The translations under genes were made by a program, and so were the position numbers. From Olegusella massiliensis (GTDB lineage Bacteria; Actinomycetota; Coriobacteriia; Coriobacteriales; Atopobiaceae): 64,000 nt of DNA. Every line of letters starts with the position of its first letter. Within the stretch, counting starts at the first letter, position 1. Positions 1-9,376 of the stretch are shown here, piece by piece. The notes beneath the pieces are model-generated. The model did no database searches. It was given only the letters and a program-made list of their open reading frames with translations, and was not told where the DNA came from. Location of the stretch: assembly GCF_900078545.1 (NCBI RefSeq), contig NZ_FLLS01000002.1, positions 186,001-250,000 on the forward strand. Direction: 5' to 3'.

Positions 1-545
1 TCCTCGGGCACTGCCTGCAGACCAGCAATATAAATAATCATCATATAGCCAACCTGCTGCCAGCACATCAAGATGATAAGGCCCCAAAAACCGTAGGAAG
101 TATTAAGCAAGATTGACGTGTTATAGGCGCGCAATATGCCATCAAAAATCATCGACCAGATATAACCCAAAACAATGCCACCAATGAGGTTGGGCATGAA
201 GAAGACCGTACGAAAAAGATTGGATCCCTTGATGTTTTGGGTAAGCACGTAGGCAACGGTAAAGGCCAGCACATTGATGAGCACAAGACTTACTACTGCA
301 GTAAGAGCTGTGTACCAGAACGAGTGCTGGAAACTTTCATCAGCTAAAGCCGTTGCAAAGTTTGAAAACCCAACAAACTGAGCGTTGGAGACAAGCCTAA
401 AGCTACACAGCGACAAATACATGCCTTGGATAAAGGGCCAAATGAAGCCGATGCAAAATGCAGCAAACACTGGCAGAATAAAAAGCCATGCCCAATGGCG
501 CGTAGACCGGCGGATTGAATTTCCCGTCTTGAGCTTAGCAGCCAT
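1..545 (-). CDS. Sugar ABC transporter permease, MalF/UgpA type (3' end cut by window edge)
   Basis: This is an inner-membrane permease subunit of a carbohydrate ABC importer. Only the first 181 residues are in the window. They show a short basic cytoplasmic N-terminus, a first membrane helix at about residues 18-38 (WLFILPVFAAF) and further hydrophobic helices near 80-102, 115-135 and 153-178. This is the usual start of MalF/UgpA-type permeases. The ATG at 545 is chosen because AAAGGAGAG lies a few bases upstream. It follows the solute-binding protein gene on the same strand by about 125 bases, in the usual order regulator, binding protein, permease. The partner permease would lie left of the window. 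The substrate cannot be told from sequence. Confidence 0.88.
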   Translation of the reverse strand, partial: MAAKLKTGNSIRRSTRHWAWLFILPVFAAFCIGFIWPFIQGMYLSLCSFRLVSNAQFVGFSNFATALADESFQHSFWYTALTAVVSLVLINVLAFTVAYVLTQNIKGSNLFRTVFFMPNLIGGIVLGYIWSMIFDGILRAYNTSILLNTSYGFWGLIILMCWQQVGYMMIIYIAGLQAVPE

Positions 546-669
546 TCTCTCTCCTTTCTGCTTCTCAAAATGAATTCAATGCATAAGGGCATTTGGATAA
601 AAAGCCAAGACGGGGCAATTTCATCCCGCCCTGGCTCCAAACTAAATCGCTAGTACGAACTGCTCAAGC

Positions 670-1998
670 TTAGGCATTTGCCTTTGCGTACTGGGTTGCC
701 CAACCATCGACAAATGCAGTTTTAACTGCCTCCCAGTTTGCATCGGTCTGATCAGCGCAGTAAGCATTCATAGCCGAGACAAGAGCTTTACGATAATCAT
801 CAACGTTGGGCTGATAGTTGGTAGCCCAGTCCATGATATAGTTGCCCTTCTCGGTGTAAGCAGCAGCATCGCTGAGATAGGCGTTGGTGGACTTCGCAGC
901 GTTTTGGAACGGCATAATACCGAGCTGCTCGACGAGCTGAGCAGAAGCGTCTGCATCGCTCACCAACCAGACCATGAAGTCCTGGGTTGCCTTCTGCTGC
1001 TCTTCAGAAGAGTTAGCGTTGATGGCCCAGCAGTTCTCGGTACCGCAGTTGAGGCCAGCCTTCTCCTCGCCTTCGACACCACAATAATACGGAATCATCG
1101 TGGTGTTCTTCTGTGCCTCTGCATAGGTGGCATACTGCCAGCTGCCCTGAATATCGAAGGCTGCCTTGCCATCGATAAACTCCTGGCCATTGGAATAAGA
1201 AGTATCGGTAGAGAGGGTCTTGGGATCAACGGTGCAGTTATTAATGCACAGATCAAAGAGCATCTTGTAGTTAGGCAAGAACTCACCTGTGATGGTCTTG
1301 GGGCACTCCTCCCACTTCTTGCCAGCCTTCTTCTCCTCATAGAAGTACTCGAGGTTTGCCATGTGGCCCGTAAAGCGCCAAGAACTGTCATCGGTCATAT
1401 CACATGCAGTGAAGGCGTCAAATCCAAGCTCATCCTTGCGAGCATGAATGTCTTCGACAACCTTCTTGAGACCATCAAAGTTGGTGATATCATCCATGCT
1501 GTGGCCGGCCTTCTCAACAAGGTCCTTGTTGACGATGATGCCGTAGCACTCATAGCAGTAACCCTGGGAGACCATCTTGCCCGTCTCATCAAAGAGGTCG
1601 TAGGTATCGTCAATCTCTTCCTTCTGGATTGCGGTGCCCTTGAGGTCAACTGCATATTCACCCCAGGACTTGACGCCTGCGGCGTTACCAATAACAAAGA
1701 GCGTGGGGGCCTTGTCAGCCTTGTCCATGTCAGCGGTAAGGGACTGCTCATAGATACCCGCTGCTGCAGTCTTAACCTTGACAGAGACGCCCTTCTCATC
1801 GCTGTACTTCTTTGCGAGCTTCTGGAGAAGCTCATCAATCTCGGGCTTGAAGTTGAGCCAATAAACGGTAGCGCCACCCTCGTCTGCGGAGGAACCAGCA
1901 CCACCCTTGCCACTCTTGCCACCGCAAGCAGCGAGAGTTGTTGCTGCAACAAGACCTGCGGTACCCAAGAAGGCCTTACGTGTCATTTTCTTGCTCAT
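670..1998 (-). CDS. Extracellular sugar-binding lipoprotein of an ABC transporter
   Basis: The 442-residue protein is the ligand-capturing component of a carbohydrate ABC importer (family 1 extracellular solute-binding protein). The N-terminus has Lys/Arg residues including a Tat-like R-K-x-F-L, then a hydrophobic stretch and the lipobox LAAC at about residues 22-25. It should therefore be lipidated on that Cys and anchored outside the membrane. A Gly/Ser-rich linker follows before the mature domain. An AAAGGA Shine-Dalgarno supports the ATG at 1998. It lies between the LacI regulator and the permease and is probably co-regulated with both. Family assignment is firm; the sugar is unknown. Confidence 0.9.
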   Translation of the reverse strand: MSKKMTRKAFLGTAGLVAATTLAACGGKSGKGGAGSSADEGGATVYWLNFKPEIDELLQKLAKKYSDEKGVSVKVKTAAAGIYEQSLTADMDKADKAPTLFVIGNAAGVKSWGEYAVDLKGTAIQKEEIDDTYDLFDETGKMVSQGYCYECYGIIVNKDLVEKAGHSMDDITNFDGLKKVVEDIHARKDELGFDAFTACDMTDDSSWRFTGHMANLEYFYEEKKAGKKWEECPKTITGEFLPNYKMLFDLCINNCTVDPKTLSTDTSYSNGQEFIDGKAAFDIQGSWQYATYAEAQKNTTMIPYYCGVEGEEKAGLNCGTENCWAINANSSEEQQKATQDFMVWLVSDADASAQLVEQLGIMPFQNAAKSTNAYLSDAAAYTEKGNYIMDWATNYQPNVDDYRKALVSAMNAYCADQTDANWEAVKTAFVDGWATQYAKANA

Positions 1999-2084
1999 AG
2001 CAAATCCTTTCCCTCTGTTTATACTTCCCGCATCTTATGATGCGTTCGTGCCCTACATAACAAGCCGTACCTACTTTGCTGCAT

Positions 2085-3104
2085 CTACGAAGCGACTGGA
2101 GCGATAGTGCCTCCCTTCCGCAGATATGTCTCCACGCGGATGTGCCGCGTAAAATCCTCCTTATTGAGCATCGAAAGCAGCGTGTCAACCGCAAGCTCTC
2201 CCAGCTCTATCTGGGGTTGCACTAAGGTGGTTAAGGTGGGAATTGCAAAGTACGACAGCTCAATTCCGTCAATGGCAATGAGCGAAAACTCCTGGGGAAC
2301 TATCACGCCTTCATCATGAAGACCCTTAAGCGCAGCAATTCCCAGCGAATCGGATACCGCAAAAAGAGCGGTTACTTCGGGGTGATTTTGAATGAGTGTG
2401 CGAATTCCTGAATAGGCTGCTTCAAGAGAAAAATCTAGGGCATGAACAACAAGATTTTCATCGACCGTCAATCCTGCTTCGCGAAGAGCACAACAATATC
2501 CGTGATAGCGAAGCTCGGAGATAGAGTGATCATCTGTAGCCGAAAGAAGTACTGCTATATGCTTGTGACCCAGTTCAATAAGTTTTTTTGTTGCCTGAAA
2601 AGCAGTTGCCTCGTCATCAATAGCAACCGAGGAATAGCAACGTTCATCAAGGCTGCCAAATTGATTGGCATGAGTACAACAAATAACCGGAACACCAATA
2701 GAGGCAATATCCTCTGGATTATAGTCAAAACGACCGCCAAGCAAGATAACACCGCGTAGACGCTTTGACTGAGCAAGTGCCGCCGCAGCAGCAACTTCAT
2801 CGGAATCAAACTCAAGTTGATCGATCACCATGGTGTATCCAGCGTGATCGATACGCTGTCCAATGGCTCGCACGATGGGGGTATAAAAGGTGTTTTCTGC
2901 ACCACGAATTACTACGCCAAGATGCTTTGCTTGGGTTTGTACAAGGTCGCGAGCACTGATATTGGGTACGTAGCGAAGCTCGCGCACAGCAGCCATAACC
3001 TTGGCCCGAGTTTCTGCGCTCACATCGGGATGAGCATTGATTGTGCGAGAGACTGTACTCACTGCAACGCCGCTTAATGCTGCAACGTCTTTGATGGTGG
3101 CCAA
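2085..3104 (-). CDS. LacI family transcriptional regulator
   Basis: This is a LacI/GalR repressor with an N-terminal helix-turn-helix (ATIKDVAALSG, then VSTVSRTIN), a hinge and a periplasmic-binding-protein-like effector domain. I place the start at a TTG at 3104. It gives 339 residues, begins with the canonical ATIKDVA sequence and has a strong AGGGGGGAG site just upstream. The longer reading frame starts inside the operator DNA, and its extra 25 residues do not look like the family. Two half-palindromic GGAAACG elements upstream suggest autoregulation. It probably represses the adjacent sugar ABC transporter operon. Confidence 0.9.
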   Translation of the reverse strand: MATIKDVAALSGVAVSTVSRTINAHPDVSAETRAKVMAAVRELRYVPNISARDLVQTQAKHLGVVIRGAENTFYTPIVRAIGQRIDHAGYTMVIDQLEFDSDEVAAAAALAQSKRLRGVILLGGRFDYNPEDIASIGVPVICCTHANQFGSLDERCYSSVAIDDEATAFQATKKLIELGHKHIAVLLSATDDHSISELRYHGYCCALREAGLTVDENLVVHALDFSLEAAYSGIRTLIQNHPEVTALFAVSDSLGIAALKGLHDEGVIVPQEFSLIAIDGIELSYFAIPTLTTLVQPQIELGELAVDTLLSMLNKEDFTRHIRVETYLRKGGTIAPVAS

Positions 3105-3150
3105 GGTCTCCCCCCTTCGACTCATCTGTGCAAGACTTGTTTTTCTTGCT

Positions 3151-3179
3151 ATTGGAAACGTTACTGGAAACGTTTCCAA
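3151..3179. promoter_or_regulatory. Tandem LacI-type operators
   Basis: There is a perfect 14-bp palindrome TGGAAACGTTTCCA at 3165-3178, and a second copy of its left half (TTGGAAACGTTA) at 3152-3163. Palindromes with a central CG are typical of LacI/GalR operators. They lie about 50-75 bases upstream of the chosen start of the LacI gene, where an autoregulatory operator would be expected. Confidence 0.75.
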
Positions 3180-3204
3180 CTGCCTTTATTCTATTATCAG
3201 CTAT

Positions 3205-3228
3205 AAAAAAGGGGCACAGGAGTGCCCC
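3205..3228 (-). terminator. Rho-independent terminator after copA
   Basis: The stem GGGGCAC/GTGCCCC (3211-3217 with 3222-3228) has a 4-base loop and is followed on the minus strand by a run of six T. It lies about 40 bases beyond the copA stop. Confidence 0.85.
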
Positions 3229-3269
3229 GGATTCTAGGTAAGCGGTCAGTTTTGGTCGGCAAGCGTCAC

Positions 3270-3479
3270 TTACACAATACGTGCTTTATATCCTGCTTCT
3301 TCAACTGCCTTGATAAGTGTGCTATCACGAACAAGCAAACCTGCGTCAAGATCAGCTGTACCCTCCTCCAAATTGACAGTGACATTCTTGACACCCTTAA
3401 CACCCTCAAGCGCTTGCGTGACATGAGCTGCGCAATGTTGGCACATCATGCCTTCAACCTTGAGCTGCTTGTGAGACAT
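3270..3479 (-). other. Possible internal start producing a separate CopZ-like chaperone
   Basis: Within copA an in-frame ATG at 3479 begins a 69-residue segment starting MSHKQLKVEGMMC, which is the size and layout of a stand-alone CopZ copper chaperone. GAGG lies about five bases before it. The segment could therefore be translated on its own as well as being the tail of CopA. This is inferred from sequence alone. Confidence 0.4.
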
Positions 3480-5834
3480 TTCTTCCTCGCCTTCTGTCAA
3501 TGCAGACTGACTCTCTTGCATAACGCTGATATTTTGACTGCTACATTTGAGCTTCTTTGGCTTCCATAAACGCAAAAGCAAGGCGTTGCTTACCACAAAA
3601 AAGCTCGAGGCTCCCATAGCTGCAGCGCCAATCATCGGATTTATTTGGATACCCCACGGTACAAGCACGCCCGCCGCAATGGGAATGCAAAGTGCATTGT
3701 AAAAGAGCGCCCAAAAGAGACCTGACTTGATTTTTTTGAGCGTTGCCTGCGACAAGTCGATAGAGCTTGCTACATCGTTGGGATCGGAGTGCATCAATAC
3801 AATGTCTGCTGATTCAATGGCAACATCGGTACCTGCACCAATAGCAATACCAATATCGGCGCGAGCCAGTGCGGGTGCATCGTTAATACCATCACCTACC
3901 ATAGCAACCGTACTGCCCGTCTTTTGCAGGTCGCGAATTTTTTGCTCTTTTTCCTGCGGGAGTACACCTGCAATAACCTCATCAACACTCACTGCTTGAG
4001 CTACTGCTGTTGCAGTGGTCAACTGGTCGCCAGTAAGCAATAAGGTTTTGATACCCATGCGACGCAGGCGACATATCGCCTCAGCACTACTCACTTTGAT
4101 GGGATCTGCAACGGCAAGCATGCCAACAGCTCGCCCACCTTCCGCAAAAAAGATTGGAGTTTTAGCCTGGGTTGCAACAGTCTCAGCCGCAGCGAGCAGA
4201 GCTCCCAGCTCGACACCTTTTGCCTCCATCAGACGGCGATTCCCCGCAAAAACCTGCTGACCTTCCAAAATCCCTGTCAGCCCACCACCATCAATTTGCT
4301 GAAAGTTTTGCACAGCAATAGCATGTCCGCCTTGAGCCTTATAGGCTTCTGCCCAACTCATGATAGCGCGCGCCAAAACATGTTCGCTTTTTTGTTCAAG
4401 CGCATAAGCAAGTCTTGCAAGCTTATCTTCACTCATGTCCTTTGCCACTACAACATCGGTGACCTTAGGTGCTCCCTCCGTGATAGTACCTGTCTTGTCC
4501 ATCACGACCGTATCAACCTTGCACGCACCCTCAAGAGCCTCAGCACTCTTGATAAGGATGCCATATGCTGCTCCCCTACCAGTACCCACCATAACGGCGG
4601 TGGGAGTAGCAAGACCTAAAGCACAGGGACAAGAAATCACCAGTACCGATACCGCATGCATAAGCGCTACTGAAAGTCCTCCGCCCAAAAGCAACCAAAC
4701 TATCAACACTATCAATGCAATACCAATAACTACCGGTACAAATACACCAGCGATCTTGTCTGCCACACGCTCGATAGGAGCTTTGGAACTGGTAGCTTCG
4801 TCAACCAAACGGATAATGGCAGAAAGTGTCGTATCATCTCCAACTGCTTGAGCCTCAATTGTCATCCATCCCGAGGTGCTCGTTGTGGCAGCGCTCACCT
4901 TTGAGCCTATCGTTTTTTCTGCAGGAAGAGGCTCACCTGTGATTGCAGATTCATCTACCAATGCAGAGCCTTCAACTACCACACCGTCTACGGGCAAAGA
5001 CTCACCAGCGCGCACGATAACGTGCTCACCTAGGCGTACTTCCTCGGCAGGAATCTGTTGCTCTTCTCCGTCACGCATAACATTTGCCGTTTTAGGGGCC
5101 AGATTCATAAGCGAAGCAATCGCATCAGTAGTGTGGCCTTTTGCCCGAGCTTCAAAGTACTTACCCAAGGTAATCAAAGTCAAAATCATACCTGCAGAGT
5201 CAAAGTACAAATCATGCGAAGCTGCCATCGCCTGTGTAAAATCGCTACCACCAAGCGCCCAAGCCATACGCAGAGTCGCTGCAAGTGCATACATTACTGA
5301 TGCGGTAGAGCCAATAGCAATCAAACTATCCATATTGGGCGATAGCTGCCCTAAGCTGCGAAAACCAAGCACAAAGTAATGACGATTAACCAAAAGGATG
5401 GGTACCAACAAAAGCAGCTCAACAAGCGCCCGTACCATCATTCCTTCTTGGCCCATAAAAAACAGCAATTGAGGCCATCCAAACATGGGTCCCATTGCAA
5501 TATAAAAAAGCGGCAATTCAAAGATTGTAGAGATGATGAACTGGCGAAGCTTTTCTTCTTGAGTCTTGCGCGCAATCTCTCCAGGCACAGAAACAGCAAC
5601 GTCCTTTTTACTTATATCTGAGTGCTGTCTACGCAGAGCGCCATAACCTGCTTTTTCTACGCTTGCCACGACCGCCTGGACTGTTGCAGACAAGCCATCA
5701 TAATCTAGGGTCATTGAGTTTTTAAGTAGGTTAACATCCGCAGCGCTCACGCCTGGCACCGCAGCTGCGGCTTTGCTCACACGAGCAGCACAAGCAGCAC
5801 AAGTCATGCCAGTAATATCAAGAGTTTCTTTCAT
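3270..5834 (-). CDS. copA: Copper-exporting P1B-type ATPase with HMA domains at both ends
   Basis: This 854-residue protein exports Cu(I) from the cytoplasm using ATP. The N-terminal heavy-metal domain carries GMTCAAC. Membrane helices follow, with CPCALGLATP in the transport helix, then the phosphorylation motif DKTGT and the hinge GDGINDAPAL. Unusually, after the last helices and a short linker, residues about 786-854 form a second complete heavy-metal domain (GMMCQHC) that resembles a free CopZ chaperone. The ATG at 5834 is preferred because GGGGAAAA precedes it and the protein then starts just before the first HMA domain. csoR lies directly upstream, so copper-responsive derepression is expected. 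The family call is certain. The role of the C-terminal domain is inferred. Confidence 0.95.
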   Translation of the reverse strand: MKETLDITGMTCAACAARVSKAAAAVPGVSAADVNLLKNSMTLDYDGLSATVQAVVASVEKAGYGALRRQHSDISKKDVAVSVPGEIARKTQEEKLRQFIISTIFELPLFYIAMGPMFGWPQLLFFMGQEGMMVRALVELLLLVPILLVNRHYFVLGFRSLGQLSPNMDSLIAIGSTASVMYALAATLRMAWALGGSDFTQAMAASHDLYFDSAGMILTLITLGKYFEARAKGHTTDAIASLMNLAPKTANVMRDGEEQQIPAEEVRLGEHVIVRAGESLPVDGVVVEGSALVDESAITGEPLPAEKTIGSKVSAATTSTSGWMTIEAQAVGDDTTLSAIIRLVDEATSSKAPIERVADKIAGVFVPVVIGIALIVLIVWLLLGGGLSVALMHAVSVLVISCPCALGLATPTAVMVGTGRGAAYGILIKSAEALEGACKVDTVVMDKTGTITEGAPKVTDVVVAKDMSEDKLARLAYALEQKSEHVLARAIMSWAEAYKAQGGHAIAVQNFQQIDGGGLTGILEGQQVFAGNRRLMEAKGVELGALLAAAETVATQAKTPIFFAEGGRAVGMLAVADPIKVSSAEAICRLRRMGIKTLLLTGDQLTTATAVAQAVSVDEVIAGVLPQEKEQKIRDLQKTGSTVAMVGDGINDAPALARADIGIAIGAGTDVAIESADIVLMHSDPNDVASSIDLSQATLKKIKSGLFWALFYNALCIPIAAGVLVPWGIQINPMIGAAAMGASSFFVVSNALLLRLWKPKKLKCSSQNISVMQESQSALTEGEEEMSHKQLKVEGMMCQHCAAHVTQALEGVKGVKNVTVNLEEGTADLDAGLLVRDSTLIKAVEEAGYKARIV

Positions 5835-5885
5835 ATTTTTCCCCAAACCCAGCCTCACATCCTTAAGCTGGAGTAGCAACAGTTT

Positions 5886-6182
5886 TTACGCGCCAAATTT
5901 CTTAAGTAGGGCCATAAGCTCATCAAGCACTTCGGTATTACCCCCTTGGATCTGCTCAACTACACAGGTTTCTAAATGCTCCTTGAGCACCATGCGGCTC
6001 ACTGCTTTAACTGCGCTTTCCACAGCAGCAAGCTGCGTGAGCACGTCGCCACAATAGCGATTTTCATCAATCATGGCTTTTACACCATTAAGCTGACCAA
6101 TCGCACGATTGATGCGACGAGTAACATCTCCTCTTAGTTCATCCGAGCGAGGTGTCTGCTTACATGCGCACTGCTTCGCCAT
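5886..6182 (-). CDS. csoR: CsoR family copper-sensing repressor
   Basis: This 98-residue all-alpha metal-sensing repressor releases DNA when it binds Cu(I). It has the CsoR ligand set: Cys in RYCGD, then His and Cys in KEHLETC, plus the basic helix RRINRAIGQLNGV used for DNA contact. The N-terminus has two further Cys (QCACK), whose role is unclear. GAGGAGAGA precedes the ATG. A textbook operator lies about 40 bases upstream and copA follows about 50 bases downstream, so csoR-copA is one autoregulated copper operon. Confidence 0.95.
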   Translation of the reverse strand: MAKQCACKQTPRSDELRGDVTRRINRAIGQLNGVKAMIDENRYCGDVLTQLAAVESAVKAVSRMVLKEHLETCVVEQIQGGNTEVLDELMALLKKFGA

Positions 6183-6219
6183 GCGAATCTCTCCTCTTCC
6201 CTGCTGTAGTTGAAGGTAT

Positions 6220-6238
6220 TATACCCCTAGGGGGTATA
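6220..6238. promoter_or_regulatory. CsoR operator
   Basis: The perfect inverted repeat TATACCCC-TAG-GGGGTATA matches the known GC-tract-flanked operator type of CsoR repressors. It sits just upstream of csoR in the promoter region. Confidence 0.88.
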
Positions 6239-6280
6239 TCTCAATCAGAAAGCTGTTTATAGGAGGAAAAAAGCGAGTCT

Positions 6281-7654
6281 CTACTCATTAAGTTGGCGGA
6301 ATTTCTCCTGCATGGTGGGATTGCCCCAAGTAAGCTTGCGAATAGTAAGACCCTGCGCTTTGTCATTAGCAATTCGTAGTTGGTTTTCGGAAGATAAGAG
6401 GTTTTCCTTAACCTTTTGCAGATGTGAGATTGTCTTGTCAATCTCCTCGATGGCCACATCAAAACGCTTTGACGCAGCGGCAAAATTTTTGGAAAAACCA
6501 TCTTGGAAGTTCTGCATCTTTTCTTCGAACTGTGTCACATCGATATTTTGTTGACGAATCTCAGCTAATTCACGGCGAACATCAGCTGCCGATAAAGCAG
6601 CATTACGCAAAAAAGAAATTAACGGAATAAAGAACTGTGGACGGATGACATACATCTTGGGATAGCGATAGGACACATCCACGATACCTTGATTGTAAAG
6701 TTCACTTTCAGGCTCAAGCAGACTGACAAGCACAGCATACTCACAGCCCTTACGACGCCGATCAGCATCTAGTTTGGCAAAAAAATGCTCATTCGTCTTT
6801 TGGTTGCGCGCATCCGAGCTAGCAGATTCATTTTTCATCTCAAACATGATAGAGAGCAGTTCAACCCCATCGTCAGCCTCTTCACGAAAGATGAAATCCC
6901 CCTTCGTACCCTCGGAAGCATCGTTATCTTTCTCAAAATATGCCTGAGGAAATGCGGCCATACGAATCTTGTTGAATTCGTTTTGGCAATGCTGCTCTAA
7001 AGACTCTCCTACCAACTTGACCGAAAGTTTAGATTTCATATCTTTAAGCTGCGAAATCTCTTCTTCGCGAAGTTTGATGAGAGCATCACGGCCGGCAAGC
7101 TGCTCAGACATCTGCATCTGCAAGGTATTAACGCTACGTTCTGCTTCGCTTTTTGCGAGCGCGAGTTGCGAAGTCAGCTCATCTCGCTCTTTTTGCGCTT
7201 GAGCATACAACTTGGCAAGTGCGAGTTCGTTTTGTGCCTGAAGCGTATCTTTTTGGGAAGCAAGCTGAGCTGTCAGTTGAGCGATATGCGTATCACGCTC
7301 GGCTAGCTGAGTTTGTACCTGCTGGATAGTTTGAGTTTCAGCAAGACGAACTGCTTGATCACGGGTATCCTGAGCAGCCTTAATTTGAGCTTTAAGTTCT
7401 GCTAGCTGGGCATCACGCTGAGCAATCTCATGAGCAGCAATTTGCTTGTCTTTGGCTGCATCAGTCAAGAGCTGATCGCGAAGTTTTGCTAGCTCAAGCT
7501 GCTGAGACTTTTGACTATCGGAGCGCAGCAAATTCTCGCGTGCCTCAAGCTCACGTTTGAATTCCTTGTCTCGCACCTGCGCAACAATTTGAGCGTAACC
7601 ACTTTCATCAACGGTAAAGTGCGTGCCGCAGTTGGGACAAACGATATCGCTCAT
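6281..7654 (-). CDS. DUF2130 domain protein with long coiled coil
   Basis: This is a 457-residue protein of the DUF2130 family, function unknown. The N-terminus holds a CPNCG motif, probably half of a zinc knuckle. Residues about 30-210 form a long coiled coil rich in Ala, Gln, Glu and Leu. The conserved DUF2130 core follows (about 210-370), including KGDFIFREE and [17 protein letters not shown], which recall nuclease-like folds. A second coiled segment ends the protein. AAGGAAAG precedes the ATG. It appears monocistronic, between the csoR operator and the htrA terminator. A nuclease-related role is only a guess from the fold-like motifs. Confidence 0.82.
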   Translation of the reverse strand: MSDIVCPNCGTHFTVDESGYAQIVAQVRDKEFKRELEARENLLRSDSQKSQQLELAKLRDQLLTDAAKDKQIAAHEIAQRDAQLAELKAQIKAAQDTRDQAVRLAETQTIQQVQTQLAERDTHIAQLTAQLASQKDTLQAQNELALAKLYAQAQKERDELTSQLALAKSEAERSVNTLQMQMSEQLAGRDALIKLREEEISQLKDMKSKLSVKLVGESLEQHCQNEFNKIRMAAFPQAYFEKDNDASEGTKGDFIFREEADDGVELLSIMFEMKNESASSDARNQKTNEHFFAKLDADRRRKGCEYAVLVSLLEPESELYNQGIVDVSYRYPKMYVIRPQFFIPLISFLRNAALSAADVRRELAEIRQQNIDVTQFEEKMQNFQDGFSKNFAAASKRFDVAIEEIDKTISHLQKVKENLLSSENQLRIANDKAQGLTIRKLTWGNPTMQEKFRQLNE

Positions 7655-7711
7655 GAGCTTTCCTTCCGCTAGCTTTGCTTGACACTTATCTTCTCACAAG
7701 CACCGGACAGC

Positions 7712-7740
7712 AAAAAGGCTGCCAACAACTGACAGCCTTT
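7712..7740 (-). terminator. Terminator downstream of htrA
   Basis: The stem AAAGGCTG/CAGCCTTT (7714-7721 with 7733-7740) is followed on the minus strand by TTTTTG. It lies about 30 bases past the htrA stop. Confidence 0.85.
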
Positions 7741-7772
7741 GTGTACTTCTTTCACAAACAAAATAAATAGTT

Positions 7773-9125
7773 CTACTCGCCAAAGCCTTCAAAAGGATTG
7801 TAATCTTGAGAATTTTGGTTGTCCTGAGGGTTGTTTCTCATGAGCTGTTGTTGGGTCTGTAGCTCCTCATCATTGCCCAGCGTTACCGTAAAGCTCTCTT
7901 CTTTGCCATCACGATTGACGGTGACCTTGACTTTATCGCCCTCAGCATGACTACGAATGCTCAAAATCACCCCATCAGCAGAACTAATCTTGTCATCATC
8001 AATTGCAGTAATGATGTCGCCTTTCTTGATGCCGGCCTCTGCAGCAGGACCATCCTTGTCAACCTGTGCTACATACGCACCCTTATCGACAGCAAGACCA
8101 CTGGAATTTTGAGAGTTAACTGTCAGCATCGACACGCCAATATAAGCATGGGTGACCTTTTCGCCAGCAATAATCTTCTTGGCAATATTTACGGCGTAAT
8201 TTCCTGGAATAGAAAAACCAATACCCGAGAAGTCACCACTTGAGGACTCTACCAGTGTATTGATACCTACAAGCTCACCCTTATCATTAACCAAGGCACC
8301 GCCGGAATTTCCTTGATTGATGGCAGCGTCAATCTGAATAAGGTTGGCGTAAACCGTAGTGCCCGAAGAAGAGGGCAACAGGGTCGAGCGGTATAAAGCC
8401 GAGACAATGCCTGTCGAAACAGACTGATTGAGACCAAAGGGACTGCCAATAGCCATAACCCAGTCCCCAACAACCAGCTTGTCGGAGTCGGCAATATCAA
8501 TAGGAGTTACGCGAGCACCCTTAAGATCAACTTTGATAACAGCAATGTCAGAGGAGCTATCTGAGCCTACAACCTTAGCATTGTAAGTTTTGCCTTCAAT
8601 ATCGACCGTAATAGACTGGGCATTTTCGACTACATGATAGTTAGTGACAATATTGCCTTTTTTATCCAAGATAACGCCAGAACCCAGAGCTCCCCCGCGT
8701 GGAGTCTTAACACCAATGGACACAACAGAAGGCAAACACTTGGTAGCTACTGCCCTCGCAATCGAAGCATTTTCACCACTGGCGTTGATTGTTATCTTGT
8801 TACTTGAGCCTGGAGTTGGGGTGACAACTTTTGATCCAAGAGTCCCCGTACCAAGAAGTATCGCCACCAGTGCACCAGCGCCTACCGCACCACCAAGTAC
8901 ACCCTGCAAAAAATGCTTGGCTCCACTGCGCTTTTTCTTATGGGCATTGTGCTCCGAGGACGCGGTTATAGGCTGATCACCCACAAGACCATTTGCTGCG
9001 CCACCATAGTTTTGTGTGGGACATGGTTGTGGTGCCGTGGCCTGCGTTGCAGAGTTCACATGCGCAGAATGCTCAGAGGTAGAACTCTGCTTATCAAAGA
9101 TGGGCTGATCATCAAATTCACTCAT
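7773..9125 (-). CDS. htrA: HtrA/DegP-type membrane-anchored serine protease with PDZ domain
   Basis: This 450-residue protease handles misfolded exported proteins. A hydrophilic cytoplasmic N-terminus of about 65 residues precedes one membrane helix (GGAVGAGALVAILLG). The trypsin-like domain follows, with the catalytic His in NYHVVE, Asp in SSSDIAVIK and Ser in NQGNSGGAL. A C-terminal PDZ domain (about 335-425) contains GIKKGDIITAIDD. The tail is Gln/Asn-rich. AAAGGAG precedes the ATG. It is transcribed alone; the regulator upstream on the same strand ends in its own terminator. Envelope-stress function is established for the family. Confidence 0.95.
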   Translation of the reverse strand: MSEFDDQPIFDKQSSTSEHSAHVNSATQATAPQPCPTQNYGGAANGLVGDQPITASSEHNAHKKKRSGAKHFLQGVLGGAVGAGALVAILLGTGTLGSKVVTPTPGSSNKITINASGENASIARAVATKCLPSVVSIGVKTPRGGALGSGVILDKKGNIVTNYHVVENAQSITVDIEGKTYNAKVVGSDSSSDIAVIKVDLKGARVTPIDIADSDKLVVGDWVMAIGSPFGLNQSVSTGIVSALYRSTLLPSSSGTTVYANLIQIDAAINQGNSGGALVNDKGELVGINTLVESSSGDFSGIGFSIPGNYAVNIAKKIIAGEKVTHAYIGVSMLTVNSQNSSGLAVDKGAYVAQVDKDGPAAEAGIKKGDIITAIDDDKISSADGVILSIRSHAEGDKVKVTVNRDGKEESFTVTLGNDEELQTQQQLMRNNPQDNQNSQDYNPFEGFGE

Positions 9126-9312
9126 CGTTGCTCCTTTGCTTTGACACTACTTGTATGCCAAGCCTCAAATACAAGAAAAATTTACCCTTAATGAAAACTC
9201 TCATACCCAATAAGTACTAAGCCTACATTGTACAAAACAGTGCGATACGATAATTCTCAAGATAAATACTGCTGCTTTATCAAATACCTGTCTCACCGTT
9301 CTTTTTTCAAGA

Positions 9313-9346
9313 ACAAAATTGTAGCTAGGTACAAACCTAGCTACAA
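9313..9346 (-). terminator. Terminator after the OmpR-type regulator
   Basis: A perfect 11-bp stem (TTGTAGCTAGG with CCTAGCTACAA, loop TACAAA) is followed by TTTTG on the minus strand. It separates the regulator at 9377 from htrA. The rest of 9126-9376 is the AT-rich upstream region of htrA. Confidence 0.8.
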
Positions 9347-9376
9347 AGACTTTAAATATAAATTTTGATCCACAAC

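Noticed and set aside
904-2040. 378-residue plus-strand open frame over the sugar-binding protein gene
   Set aside because: It is the antisense of a clear lipoprotein gene, has low-complexity Leu/Ile/Val content and no family motifs, and lacks a ribosome site.
2085-3179. Longer LacI start at 3179
   Set aside because: The extra 25 residues are encoded partly by the operator palindrome. The TTG at 3104 has a strong ribosome site and gives the canonical LacI start.
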